Source of the DNA: Branchiostoma belcheri
Taxonomy: Eukaryota; Chordata; Leptocardii; Amphioxiformes; Branchiostomatidae
Direction of reading: 5' to 3'
DNA: 64,000 bases
NCBI RefSeq assembly: GCF_001625305.1
Contig: NW_017802935.1
Span: 1,582,173 to 1,646,172, forward strand
Shown here: positions 36,701-46,881 of the stretch, one piece after another
How the letters are laid out: each line of letters starts with the position of its first letter
Position numbering within the stretch: position 1 is the stretch's first letter
The notes under the pieces: generated by a model
Databases searched by the model: none
The model's input: the letters and a program-made list of their open reading frames with translations, nothing else
Told to the model about the DNA's origin: nothing
Translations under genes and position numbers: made by a program

Positions 36701-36806
36701 GATAAAAACGGTCGGGTCGCGCAAGAAGGCCGAGCTCAGCCGCTTCGCCGACAAATCTTCGGTCAGGGATCGCGCCATGCGAGACGTATTCTTCGAGCGT
36801 AGATAG
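30779..36806 (+). CDS. CIMIP2C: Ciliary microtubule inner protein 2C (CIMIP2C, formerly FAM166C), 220 aa, five exons
   Basis: Exons: 30779-30852, 32236-32360, 32704-32852, 34160-34272 and 36605-36806. They splice in frame with GT-AG sites to a 220-residue protein ending in TAG. The N-terminus [20 protein letters not shown] is close to that of the vertebrate protein as I recall it, as are [40 protein letters not shown] and the C-terminal MRDVFFERR. Family members sit inside the doublet microtubules of motile cilia and sperm flagella. The protein is slightly longer than the human one (about 200 aa) because of a basic segment near residues 180-205. A decayed copy of the end of exon 3 lies in intron 3, and a CCAAT-bearing minisatellite in intron 4. 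Confidence 0.93.
31834..32046 (+). mobile_element. ATGTTTACC-family TIR element in CIMIP2C intron 1
   Basis: Ends ATGTTTACCGAAGG and AAAGGTAAACA, with the central TGTCACCATGGTAACTGG. Same family as 11266-12030. The rest of intron 1 (30853-31833) shows no clear repeat or gene. Confidence 0.75.
32891..33245 (-). mobile_element. Inverted MITE with 9-bp target duplication, then a tRNA-like SINE fragment
   Basis: Positions 32891-33084 are the family at 22227-22414 in the other orientation, flanked by CCAGTATGG (32882-32890) and CCAGTGTGG (33085-33093). Positions 33160-33245 on the minus strand contain A-box-like TAGCTAAACTGGTAAGG and B-box-like GGGTTTGAACCCC, so this is a tRNA-derived fragment rather than a working tRNA. 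Confidence 0.78.
33577..33645 (+). repeat. Decayed copy of the end of CIMIP2C exon 3
   Basis: Positions 33591-33640 resemble 32811-32858: CATGCATCATGATGGAAAGG versus CGTGCATCACGACGGCAAGG, continuing across ...GACAAGGTA, which keeps the donor. About a fifth of the bases differ, so this duplication is older than those in MED23. Confidence 0.72.
34920..35141. mobile_element. MITE, TACTCTCCAAGCAGAGG family, inserted in an older repeat
   Basis: Inverted ends TACTCTCCAAGCAGAGG/CCTCTGCTTGGAGAGTA with identical 9-bp flanks CTCTTTAGA (34911-34919 and 35142-35150). The surrounding sequence (about 34815-35210) is a repeat whose copy at about 56605-56745 lacks the insertion (ctctttgga at about 56680). 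Confidence 0.9.
35430..35865. repeat. CCAAT-containing minisatellite, seven units
   Basis: Units of 56-66 bp each contain GACCAATCAGTGCATGGCTT and GCTTTAGGTTCC. GACCAATCA occurs near 35462, 35524, 35590, 35655, 35720, 35781 and 35837. Unit length varies by a (CAT)n stretch. It lies in CIMIP2C intron 4. Confidence 0.88.
36024..36218. mobile_element. MITE, TAGCCTCC family
   Basis: Ends TAGCCTCCATAGC and GTGGAGGCTA; the flanks share CAATTCTT. Same family as 13017-13201 and 16036-16340. Confidence 0.78.
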
Positions 36807-36824
36807 ACAGGAAGCATCTATATT

Positions 36825-37560
36825 TAGGCCACACCAATTAATTTCTTGGTTAACGGATTTGCCCGCTTCATTTTTTTCTGATTTGCCAACAAAAATAAAA
36901 ATTCAGAATCAACTGCAAAATGCTCATATTTTGCCCTGAACAGTTGAAAACAGTCCTTCTCTTCCTAGTTGTTACAGTTATTCCATCTTTCAATGCAGTG
37001 GTATCATTAAAAGTTCAAAATTCATTGAACCAGGCTGGTGTGTTGACTTCATGGCTCCTATCGTACCATTTTGGGCCATAATAGGATGCCTAGACCTTTT
37101 TTTTTCTCGCCCGCCTGCTCCATTGTTTTTCTACAAAGGTCCGTTAACCAAGAAATTAAATTGGTGTGGCCTTAGACCTAGGAAAAAAAAAACGTTGTGT
37201 TTCCTGTTTCTCAACCGACCCTAGGAAAACCTGCGGACCCTAGCCTTTTTTTTGTGAATCCCGGCAAGTACATACTTTTTTTTTTAGATTTAGAGCTGAT
37301 CAACCTTTTTGAGCTCCATGATCTGACACCTGAAAAATGAAACATTGTACAATCGGTTTTCTAACATTGATATTGAAAATATAAGTGTCCACTGTGTCCT
37401 CATGCAAGTTTTACTTTCTTGAACTGTAAATTGTATGAGTTGGATCACTAGCCAAGGTAAAAAAAAAAGGAAGAAAAAAAAAAGATAATCCCTACCTACC
37501 GACCCTAATTTTTTCAGGACTGAAACAGGAAACACAACTTTTTTTTCCTAGGCCTTACAC
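36825..37560. mobile_element. Two adjacent foldback elements downstream of CIMIP2C
   Basis: Positions 36828-37177: ends TAGGCCACACCAATTAATTT and its reverse complement, also seen at about 55770-56105. Positions 37178-37552: ends CCTAGGAAAAAAAAAACGTTGTG and reverse complement, with inner copies of CGACCCTA. A fragment related to the second is near 25205-25262. They lie in the probable 3' UTR or just beyond. From 37560 to 39250 I see no recognisable gene. Confidence 0.65.
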
Positions 37561-39249
37561 ATGCCATATAAAAAATCCTTTTCATGCATGTATATCTACC
37601 ATTACACAATAAAACATTTACTCATTGACAAACAACTAGATAAATTTTGATAACTGTTGGACCTTTCAAGAAGCATCTACTTCTTTTCATCAGTGACGAG
37701 GGAAATATACAATACAAGTAGATGCTACTTGAAATGTCTTGATAGTTTTCAAAATCTATCCAGCTGCTTGAATGTTTCTTTTGAAATGTGTAGGTTGATT
37801 GCATGCATCTGGGGTTTTCAATCACAATGAAACTGCTGCTCTTTTAATATTACACAATGTATATAACAAAATAACCATGATATTGGTAGCTTGTATTGAA
37901 AAACTGAGGTTGCGCACATATTCAGTATTATATCCACTGATCACAAAGCTACAAGTATATAACGGTTATGGTTCTACATGTATAACGTCTAATGCCTACG
38001 AGTGTAAACACATTGCTTGTCCAACTTTAAGAATATTGCAGATCATGAGAATATCATTTTAAGTGATTTGTTTTGCTGCTTTGAAAATGTGTCGTATGTG
38101 GATTGGATAGAAAAAAAGGAGTCTTCCTTCAATGTAAACTTTGCTTCACTCTGCTTGTAATAGAAAATGATACAGATTAACAACAATTATAATGTTTGGT
38201 TGCATTTGTCTTTTGTCTATTTTTTTAACAATAAATTTTTTGTTTTGTTTTTTCATATAACTTATTAATAACAAAAACACTTGGCCTTTCCTCTCTGCAA
38301 CTTAATGGCCTATTTATGTCTTGCAGGAGGGGAATTGTAGTATGTTAATTTTCTTCTTCAATGCATCATGCATGGAAAATCAAAATCAGCAAGGTGACAG
38401 ACTTTTAGGAAAGTTTATAATCTATCATAAGTCTATAAATTCAATGCCTTTCCCTGGATTTTTCAACAAATGGTGGAAATTACTTTTTGTTTTATTGTTT
38501 TGTTGTTTACAAAGATCATCAGACTGTGCATACTCAAACGTTGAGTGGCATGGTTGTCAAAAGTACAGAACAGGCTTCGGAAGGTACAGGCCTTCATATA
38601 CCCAGCCTGAGCTGGGTGGCGTTCCACCCGCCGAATATTATGGAATACCTTCTATAGTACAGTTTTGTATTAAAAACATCAACTTTAATTTGTTCTGAAT
38701 GACAAACTGTATTTGGGCTGAGGACACATTTAGAAAGAAAGCTTGGTAAATTCTCTAGAGCATTCATTACCAAGGAAGTGGATTCTTTCTGCTCCCGGTT
38801 GAAGTGTGAAACTCACTCCGTGGCTTTATTCGGTGGTTATAGCAACTGACAAGGCTTCATCTCACCATATTCACCTGGGGGCAGGTCATTAACCCTTAAA
38901 TCTATTAATGCTGTACGTATGATACTGAACAGAAATTGCAGATTGTACCATTGTGGCAGATTGTACTCCGATCGGGACCTCTACCAGCAGAATTGCTGAT
39001 TCTACCAGATCTACCAGAGTCTATACCATAACATATAACGTTATTCTTTTGAGGCTAGGCCAGGACTTAATTAGTGGGTTTCATGTACGTGAAAGGAACA
39101 GAACAAGTTTCCCTGAAAAAAGGATTTTATTGCACAACAATTGTAGCAGGTACAATGTGTGGCAAGTTCTTGAATCAAGCTTACAAATTGCACAGGTATA
39201 TATTTTAGTCATCTTCATTGCACAACAATTGTAACAGGTACAATGTATG

Positions 39250-41255
39250 GCAAACTCTTCAGTACTACATATCTAGCTAACATCTACTCTCACGTCTACT
39301 ACTAACTCTCTGAAATGGGAGGGAAAACATATTACAGACCTCCCTAACATCACAAATTGCCTAAATCAGTTCTTTGTAACTATTGGCAACAAACTGGCAG
39401 TGAAGTTCAGAAAACAAGCTGACCCCAAGTGCCCTACTAGATATAAAAATCTGAAAGCTACCTTTCAGTTTAAGCAAATAAGTGAAGTGGCAGTATATGA
39501 TAAACTAAAAGCACTGCAACAAAATAAAGCAACTGGTCTGGACAAGATACATGCTAGGCTCCTGAAGGTAGCAGCACCCAGTATATGTAAGCCACTAACA
39601 CACATATTCAATTTGTCTCTCTCAACTGGTCACATTCCCGGAGACTGGAAGACAGCAAGGGTCACTCCAATACACAAAGGGGGGGACACAGAAGACCCAA
39701 ATTACAGACCCATATCTGTTCTACCTATCATCATGAAGTCTTTTGAAAGAGAGGTACACACACAATTCCTCAAATACCTTCATGAACACAATATCCTCTC
39801 CACCCAGCAGTCAGGTTTCAGGCCAGGACACTCTACAGCAACAACCCTACTAGATGCTAAGGATCACGTACTTCATAACATGGACAAGGGTAACCTCGTG
39901 GGGGCAGTATTCCTGGATCTAAAAAAGGCTTTCGACACAGTACACCACAGACTATTGCTAATGAAACTGTCATGGATAGGAATACAGGGTAAGGAGCTTC
40001 ACTGGTTCTCAAACTACCTGTCAGACAGACAACAAATTGTTTCTCTGAATGGTATTCAATCAGATTACTTACCTGTTACACTGGGAGTGCCACAGGGTTC
40101 CATATTGGGCCCTCTACTTTTCAATATATTCATAAATGACTTGCCTGAAGCTGTCACCACATGTAAGGTATGCCTATATGCGGACGACACAGCAATATTT
40201 TGTGCCAATAAGAATGCTAAACACATCGAGTCGACACTGAACGCTGAACTCACTGGTCTGGCCACCTGGTTCCAAACAAACCGCTTAACATTAAACATAT
40301 CTAAGACTAAATGGATGCTTTTTGGTACGGCAAATAGGTTAAAACATACACCAACACTGGAACTCCAAATAGACCAGGAGATCATTGAACAGGTACTAAC
40401 GTTTAAATACCTGGGTGTCAACCTCGACTGCCACTTAAACTTTAACGAACATGTGGATAAAATGTGCAGTAAAGTATCTCAGAGAATTGGACTACTTGGT
40501 AGACTTAGACCCTGCCTCACTATCAATATTGCTGACAAGTTATATAAAACAATGATTCTGCCTATACTCGACTACTGCGACATAGTGTGGGGGAGCTGTG
40601 GGGCCACTAAACTACAACAACTACAGAACAGAGCAGCTCGAGTGGTGCTTCAACGCAGACTACGTGACTGCAGCACTGAGAGCCTCCACCAGACACTGAA
40701 CTGGAAGTACCTGGTCAATAGAAGATTTGAACACACTTGTGTGATGGTATTTAAATGTTTGAATGGCCTGACTCCAACTTACCTATCTTCTACTTTCTGC
40801 CATAATTACCATCTTCATACTTATAACACAAGACAGACTACTAAGCTACATTTACCTAATTACACTAGCACAGCAGGTCAGCGAACATTTGCTTACACAG
40901 GTACAAGTTCTTTCAACAAACTGCCGGCAGACATAAGACAGATCCCAACCCTGAAACGCTTCAAGGCAGCTGTTAAACAGACCTCTGACCTCCACTGATT
41001 CAATGATTTGTATATTTTTGTTCAGTTGTTTATATGTTTATATATGTTAACTTTTCAGTTATACTGATTTTCAGTTATACTGATTTCTGTTAACTTTTGT
41101 TACTTGATTGTATAATTTACTTTTATACAATTTGCTTTATGTTATGTTATATTTGTTTGTGACCCTGGGCCCTCTTGAAAATCAGCAATATTATGCTGTA
41201 GAGGCTACCCAGGTGTTTACAAGATGAAATAAATAAATAAATAAATAAATAAATG
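39250..41255 (+). mobile_element. 5'-truncated non-LTR retrotransposon (CR1/L2-like LINE) with long RT frame
   Basis: The open frame runs from about 39300, with the first ATG at 39400, to TGA at 40998. It covers the endonuclease-RT linker and reverse transcriptase: NKATGLDKI, IPGDWKTARVTPIHK, NYRPISVLP, FLDLKKAFDTVHH, GVPQGSILGPLLF and the catalytic YADDT (about 40180), then the C-terminal LQNRAARVV region. No stop interrupts it. The endonuclease domain and 5' end are missing. The 3' end is a short UTR and an (AAAT)n tail at about 41226-41254, as in CR1/L2/Jockey-group elements. The uninterrupted frame suggests a fairly recent insertion. Clade assignment is from motif appearance only. Confidence 0.9.
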
Positions 41256-41703
41256 CTTACAAGTTCTATGTATCGAAAATAACATTATACTATTTCAAAA
41301 GGTAATACAGTTCATGTATATATATATGGAACATGGCTTACATGATAATGTACATGTCTTGAGTTCTATATATGACTGTATACTATAATATTTGCAATTT
41401 CAAAATACTCCTAGTATATACCAATTACTATAACAGGAAAATTTGCATTGGTCACATGATGTACACATAATCTTCTGTCTGTTACAGTAAACAATTTCTT
41501 TCTTACCATTATTATTATTATTACTTTATTTTATTGTTTCCTTTTATGTGTGAGGAGAGGGCCAAGATAAGTTTTATAACTTTTTGCCCAATCCTCGAAA
41601 AATAAATGTGAATAAAATAAATAAAATAAACAATTTCGCATAACCGGTAAACCGGTAAACCGCCTTTAGGCGTAACACACGTGTTCCGTATCTTTCCCCT
41701 CGA

Positions 41704-44700
41704 TCAGAAGTGGATCACTTCACTGTCTTTGAAGATGAGGCTTTTCCGCAAAGTGCTGTGGATGGACGAGATCCACCCGAACTTGTCGTCGTTGATCTCA
41801 TTCATTTTGTCGCACACCATGGCCATGATGGCGAACAGGTCGTGAGTCGGGCCGAATTCTTTCAGCAGCTTCGCCAGATGTTTGACGTAGGGAGCCCCGT
41901 CCTCGTCCCGCCTGGCCACATAGCCCGGCACCGTGGCCAGACCCAGGAAGAAGTCGGCTTCGATGCAGATGAAGGGGACAGGTTTGACATCATGCTCATT
42001 GTCAAACCTCTCCGTACGTAGAATTTTCTCCCCTTGACAAGCCTGGATAAAGAACAGCTTTGGCTTCCCTTTGAGAGACGGACATTTCTTAGCATTGACG
42101 GGCTTCATGAGCTCACAGATATCTATGCCTACGTCATCGGAGGAGAAGACCTTTCCCATGGTGCCGTGCGACATGATGCAGCAGACGAAGCAGTCGTGGT
42201 TGGAGTGGTCGGCCTTGCCCTGGTCCTTCATGGTGGCCACCATCTTGGCGTGGTCAAGGTCGATGAAGGTCCGGGCGGTGAAGCCAAGGCTTTCAAAAGC
42301 TTCTCGAAGGCGATCTGTATTGAAGGCAGATGTTGTATCAATATTTCTATCCATAAATCTATAAAACATCAAATCATTCACCATCCATCCATCCCTCCAC
42401 CCACCCCTTCATCCATGCATCCATCCACCCATCCATGCACGCATCCATCCATGATTCCATCCATCCATCCATCCACCCACCCATCGACCCATCCACCCAC
42501 CCACACAAACACCCACCCACCCACCCATCCATCCATCCATCCATCCATCCATGCATCCATCCATCCATCCATCCATCCACCCATCCATCCACCCATCCAC
42601 ACATCCACACATCCATCCATCCTCACCTGTGTCTCTCTCGGCCCCTTCCCGTTCTTCCATGTCTTCAAACCGGATGTTGTTGATGATGACGGCCACCCCG
42701 CGGGTGTCAGAGCTCATCTCGTAAGCACTGCTCTGGTTGAGAGCCTTCTTCAGCTGTTTGATCTCATTCTTCTGCTGACAATTTTCTTTTTCCATCTTCT
42801 GAAGCTTTATTTCTAATCTCTTCTGCCTTTTGAGTCCAGTCTGTCGGATTTTCTCTTCAATCCCTGCACACTGGGGTTTTTGTTCTTTGCTCCAGAGGCT
42901 CCGATTGGTAGCTTGTTGAAGAGGCTGAGAGAGCTGTCTCCGTGAGGTTGTCATGTTCGGCGTTGGACAAAATAGGCAATCTATTTTTCTTACTCGCAGC
43001 CCTGTCTCTTCCAACAGTCGATCCCGGGTGGCAAGAATCTTGGCAGCCCCTACATGAACGATATTTTGAAAGAATGAAGACTAACAACAGTGCAACAAAC
43101 GTCATGTTACTTCCCATATTTTCATATGGTGCCAATTACTTTTACGTACAGTTGACTACATGTATATATCTGTAGAAACAAACAGACAGAATAAATCTAT
43201 TTCAGTAATAAAAGAAGTCCCTTGTCAGCTTCATTTGACATTTTGTTTGTTTCCCATAACTGGTAAACCGCCTTCAGGCGTAACACACCAGTTTTGTACA
43301 TGTGCGCACATGTACAAGCTGCGTAAGACCGGACTGTAAGGTTTTGAACCACTCACACCGGGATGGTCCCCTACTCTTTTCGATAAGTGCAGTGGGTTCT
43401 TTAACGTGCATGGGGTGTGGCTCTCCCCAAACACGGGACCTCCATTTAACATCCTATCCGAGGGACGTCCCTAACCGAAGCTAGGTACTCATTTCCACCT
43501 GAGTGAAGTGAGGAAAGTCGTGTAAAGTGCCTTTCCCAAGGGCACAAGATCGGTGACTTGGGCAGGGTTCAAACCCGCGACCTCTGGGGGGTGAGCCGAA
43601 CGTGCTACCGACTGCGCCACACGACCCCACAATGAGGTAAATTCGAGAAACATATATATGTAATTGATGAAATTCAAGTTCTGCCCAGAAGAAATACAGG
43701 TAGGCATGCAAGGGGAAGCAGAACAATTGTAAAGTTGGTAATAGACCTGTTATAGTACTATTATTAGTAGCATTAGTGTTCTGTAAGTTGTACAGTTGAT
43801 AGTATATGTGTGCACTTACCCTCTGGTGTTGGGAGCTCCATCAGAACAGTTCTTATTTCCCGAATCACGACCAGTTGTATGTATTCATGACCAAACCAAG
43901 AAGGAAGATCGTAGCTGTTTGCATGCTGTGGAAATCCACTCACAACAATGCAGGCATCTGGATCCATATCCACGTTTCCTTGTGACCGCTGGGATCTGCC
44001 TGGGGTAGGAAACAAGACAACATTTTCACTAGTGGTAACGTCAGATGGTACGAAACAATTATTATCAAGTCACTTATTTCTACTTTTGTGGGTTTTCTTT
44101 AGAGATTCCCTGGCTTTGTCAAAATTTACTTCAATTTGTTCTATAAGTATACCATGAAATATGTTACCCGTCTGGTCACATGCCTCCTGCTCACTGCTTG
44201 GATGATATAAGGATAACTTTACCTGACTGTCGATGTTGTGGTCCAAGGAATTCCGTAAGTTTTTCAAGGAATTCCGTAAGTTTTTCAAGGAATTCCAGTA
44301 GGGTAAACCCAACTTCCTCTCTTGTCAAGGTTGCCATGTTTCCCTCATGAGGAAACATGTCTAACAGCCCTGTAACTTGCAGCAGTGTCTCCTTTGCCAG
44401 CACGGTGGTGGCGTCTGCATGAACAATATCGAATTTCAATATCGGATTAAAAAAAACAGTATAAATTTCCTAAATCATGTATTCGTGACAGAGGGATAGC
44501 AGTTACAGGATAATGCTCACGTGACCTTTGTACTGCAGTAGACAATGCCCCCCCCCCACATTTGTGACATTGGTAATTGAGAACGAAACACAGGCAGATA
44601 TTGATTATGTGACCTAATTTGCATAATAAATGAGAAAATTGTATAATTATGTAATGATAACTGCCTAGAATTTCATACTTCTGGTATTTGAAAGTTCAGT

Positions 44701-45216
44701 GAAGGTGAACATCATTAAACATAATGTATTCAAATCAGGACCTCATTTTCATAACTTATAAGGAAATGTTAGAATGGCATTGTTAATATAAGACTGTCTT
44801 TTGGTCGAGAATATGATAAACTGATATAATTCATGATAAGGAGGATAGTATTTGTTATATCAGGGGGGAATAATCTATAATTTGACAGTCATAAAGATTA
44901 ACATCATTTCGGAAGGCATGAGATCGGGGAACTCTAGTTAAATCTGTCATTGTTGAGAAACATGCAATTCAGCCTATGGCTGCCATGTGTTTTTGACAAA
45001 TAAACCTTTCATTCATTCATTCATTCATTCATACATGCACACACCTTCTGGATTCTGGAACTCTATCAGCACTCTTTCTGAAAGCGTGACCATTCGTCGT
45101 ATCCCGGAGTTACCGTGTGCAGTCCCAAAATATTTCTTCACCTCCTGGCTGGTCACACGCTTGGAGAGCCCGCTCACACCAACACAGGCTCTGGCGTTCA
45201 TAGAGGGGATATCCAT
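41704..45216 (-). CDS. Caspase-8-like protease with two N-terminal RRM-like domains and a coiled coil, 525 aa
   Basis: Minus-strand exons: 45045-45216 (from ATG; the exon may reach an acceptor at 45248), 44223-44414, 43820-43999, 42627-43049 and 41704-42314. All junctions are GT-AG with matching phase and give 525 codons plus TGA. Residues ~8-80 and ~135-205 are RRM-like and resemble the N-terminal domains of PARP10/14 and DTX3L (VGVSGL...YFGT...[24 protein letters not shown]...[18 protein letters not shown]). Residues ~244-287 form a charged coiled coil. Residues ~291-525 are a complete caspase: [11 protein letters not shown], His372 in MSHG, Cys415 in QACQG, then a p10 part (TVPGYVARR). The active-site pair is intact. 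No death-effector domain or CARD is present. A 21-bp in-frame repeat encodes EFLEKLT. The exon 5 acceptor (TACAG before 42314) was chosen for frame and for fit to the caspase fold. Confidence 0.85.
42375..42622. repeat. (CCAT/CCAC)n repeat in caspase intron 4
   Basis: About 245 bases of CATC and CACC tetranucleotides. The array starts a few bases from the donor at 42626. WMDG- or HPSI-rich frames here are artefacts. Confidence 0.9.
43257..43629 (-). mobile_element. tRNA-derived SINE in caspase intron 3
   Basis: Read on the minus strand it starts with GTCGTGTGGCGCAGTCGGTA (A box) and has a B box GGTTTGAACCC about 45 bases on. A unique body follows (GGGACGTCC, GGGGAGAGCCACACCCC), with a tail near GGCGTAACACACCAG. 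It cannot fold as a normal tRNA throughout. Relatives: 4440-4617 (+), 60178-60420 (+) and 25918-25965. Confidence 0.85.
44560..45030 (+). repeat. Repeats in caspase intron 1: AT-rich element and LINE-type tail
   Basis: Positions 44560-44940 match the right half of the insert at 27978-28877. Positions 44964-45030 are a tail with GCAATTCAGCCTATGGCTGC, AATAAACC and (ATTC)n, which ends 15 bases from the donor of caspase exon 1. Confidence 0.75.
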
Positions 45217-45302
45217 CTTGTTTTGTGACAACCTGAGGCTGAAGGCACCTGAAACAAAATACAAGCTGGCCTGAGCTAGTTGACTGCAAACAATGCAACA
45301 CT

Positions 45303-45520
45303 AAGACCCCATTCATACCAGACTTTTATTTAGCGGTTTCAACCGGTTTTTATTCAGAATAAAAACCGGTTGAAACCGATAAATAAACTAGTATGAACAC
45401 AAATCAACCGTTTTTTTGGCAATGGGGGTTTAAATACGACTTTCAAACCACCTCGCGAGGTGGTTTGGTAGTTTTTTTAATAGTTTTTTTGCCAAAAAAC
45501 CTAGTCTGAATGGGGTCTAC
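45303..45520. mobile_element. Foldback element upstream of the caspase gene
   Basis: The ends AGACCCCATTCATACCAGAC and GTCTGAATGGGGTCT enclose inner palindromes (AAAACCGGTTGAAACCG; CCACCTCGCGAGGTGG). It has no coding capacity. It lies 55 bases from the acceptor-side end of caspase exon 1, so it could be in the promoter or first intron. Confidence 0.75.
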
Positions 45521-46230
45521 ATCATAATTCTAGGTTCACGGGGTCAGCATCCAGGCTGTGTGAGACCTCCAAGCTTTTGATTGCATTCTTTTCAGTTCTT
45601 TTCCACTACTCATAATAAGTCATATATGCAAACATTTGCATACGTGCGTACATTACTAGTAATGTTACATCGTACTACAACTTCTTGTAAACCCTTGTAT
45701 AGTGTGGGTTTTGACGTATTTTACCAATCAAAACAAAAAACAAAACTCCCACTGAAGGGAAACTATCCTGTATGTAACATTTCAGATCCCAGTCCGTAGT
45801 ATGTTTTCAATCGAAATATTTGTGTATATGCGCCATGTGCCTGCATTTTAGCCGTATGCTTCCTCAGGAATAGTGAACTTCATCGACACAACAAAAGTAC
45901 TGACTTTCGTAAGGTCTTTACTACATGTAGTCACATACCAAGGACATTATACACCTTGCACATACAAATACAAAGGTACAACGAAATCAACAGGTACCGT
46001 ACATACAAGACAATAGAAGATTAGATTAGATTAGATTGTTCTTTAAATGTTGCATTGTTACATTGTTCTATCTCATTCTGTAAACTTCAGGAGAAGTTTT
46101 ATTTTTCCGTAGGGGGGAAGAGTGTAAGACCACAAAGATACCCCCCCTAGTAGAATAGGACAGTCCAGTGACCTACAGAGGTCACCTAGGGAACCAGTTG
46201 AAACTGGACGAGTTATCCACATGTTCTACC

Positions 46231-46335
46231 ATGGAGGTAGAAAAAAGGAACTTTTTTACCTCCATGGAGGTAGAAAAAAGGAACTTTTTTACCTCCATGG
46301 AGGTAGAAAAAAGGAACTTTTTTACCTCCATGGTT
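46231..46335. repeat. Three 33-bp palindromic units
   Basis: The unit ATGGAGGTAGAAAAAAGGAA plus CTTTTTTACCTCC is repeated three times, period 33. Each can form a hairpin (GGAGGTA/TACCTCC). The period is a multiple of three, so both strands stay open. A single related unit is at about 2220-2250. Confidence 0.88.
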
Positions 46336-46881
46336 CTACTGAAGAATACATACAGATCTACAGTACTCCACTCGTCTCTTCTGTTCATTCCATAAACCCT
46401 GGGATTGGATTGTTACATTAGGTCTTTTCAACATATTTATAGTTCAGAAAGATTGGCAACTTTGTTAATCTTGCTACCAACGTGCAAACAGTAGCCTGTT
46501 TTCAAAGAAATTCACACTGAGGGGGTGGGGGGTTGTGAATCTCCGTTTCCTGAGTATTCCCTCTTCCATACATGCTGTAACTTTCCCATTGTCTTCACCC
46601 AGCCTCTCTTCTCCATTTCTCTACACAAGTTTAGCTTGAAAACTGTCCCGAATGATATTTAAACTGACAAACATACAGAGAGAAACTTGCCTGTTCTGGA
46701 CTGGCTTCTGGATTCAACTGGTCTCTCAGTACAATGCACCAATCACCGATTTGGTGAAGATCATGTGATATTCTCATTATTTCCAGGAGGCCGAGCTGAA
46801 CTTGTTTTACCAGTGTGTCATGGCCGCCATGTTGGATCGCCCATCGTTGGGCCTGCATGGGGAATCTCTGGACACCTTTTG

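Noticed and set aside
38515-38698. Exon encoding KYRTGFGRYRPSYTQP after a T-rich acceptor-like stretch
   Set aside because: The sequence looks unusual, but no donor-side partner or family could be found; too weak to annotate.
42315-42384. Start of caspase exon 5 at the upstream acceptor (TTTTATAG)
   Set aside because: It breaks phase with exon 4; the TACAG acceptor at 42315 gives the correct frame and the [20 protein letters not shown] caspase consensus.
42374-42668. WMDG-rich frames in caspase intron 4
   Set aside because: Translation of a CCAT/CCAC tetranucleotide array; splicing removes it.
42034-42816. Plus-strand frame of 260 codons across the caspase exons
   Set aside because: Shadow of the minus-strand caspase exon continuing through the tetranucleotide array.
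43540-43629. tRNA gene on the minus strand
   Set aside because: A and B boxes are clear, but the arms do not form a full cloverleaf and a SINE body follows.
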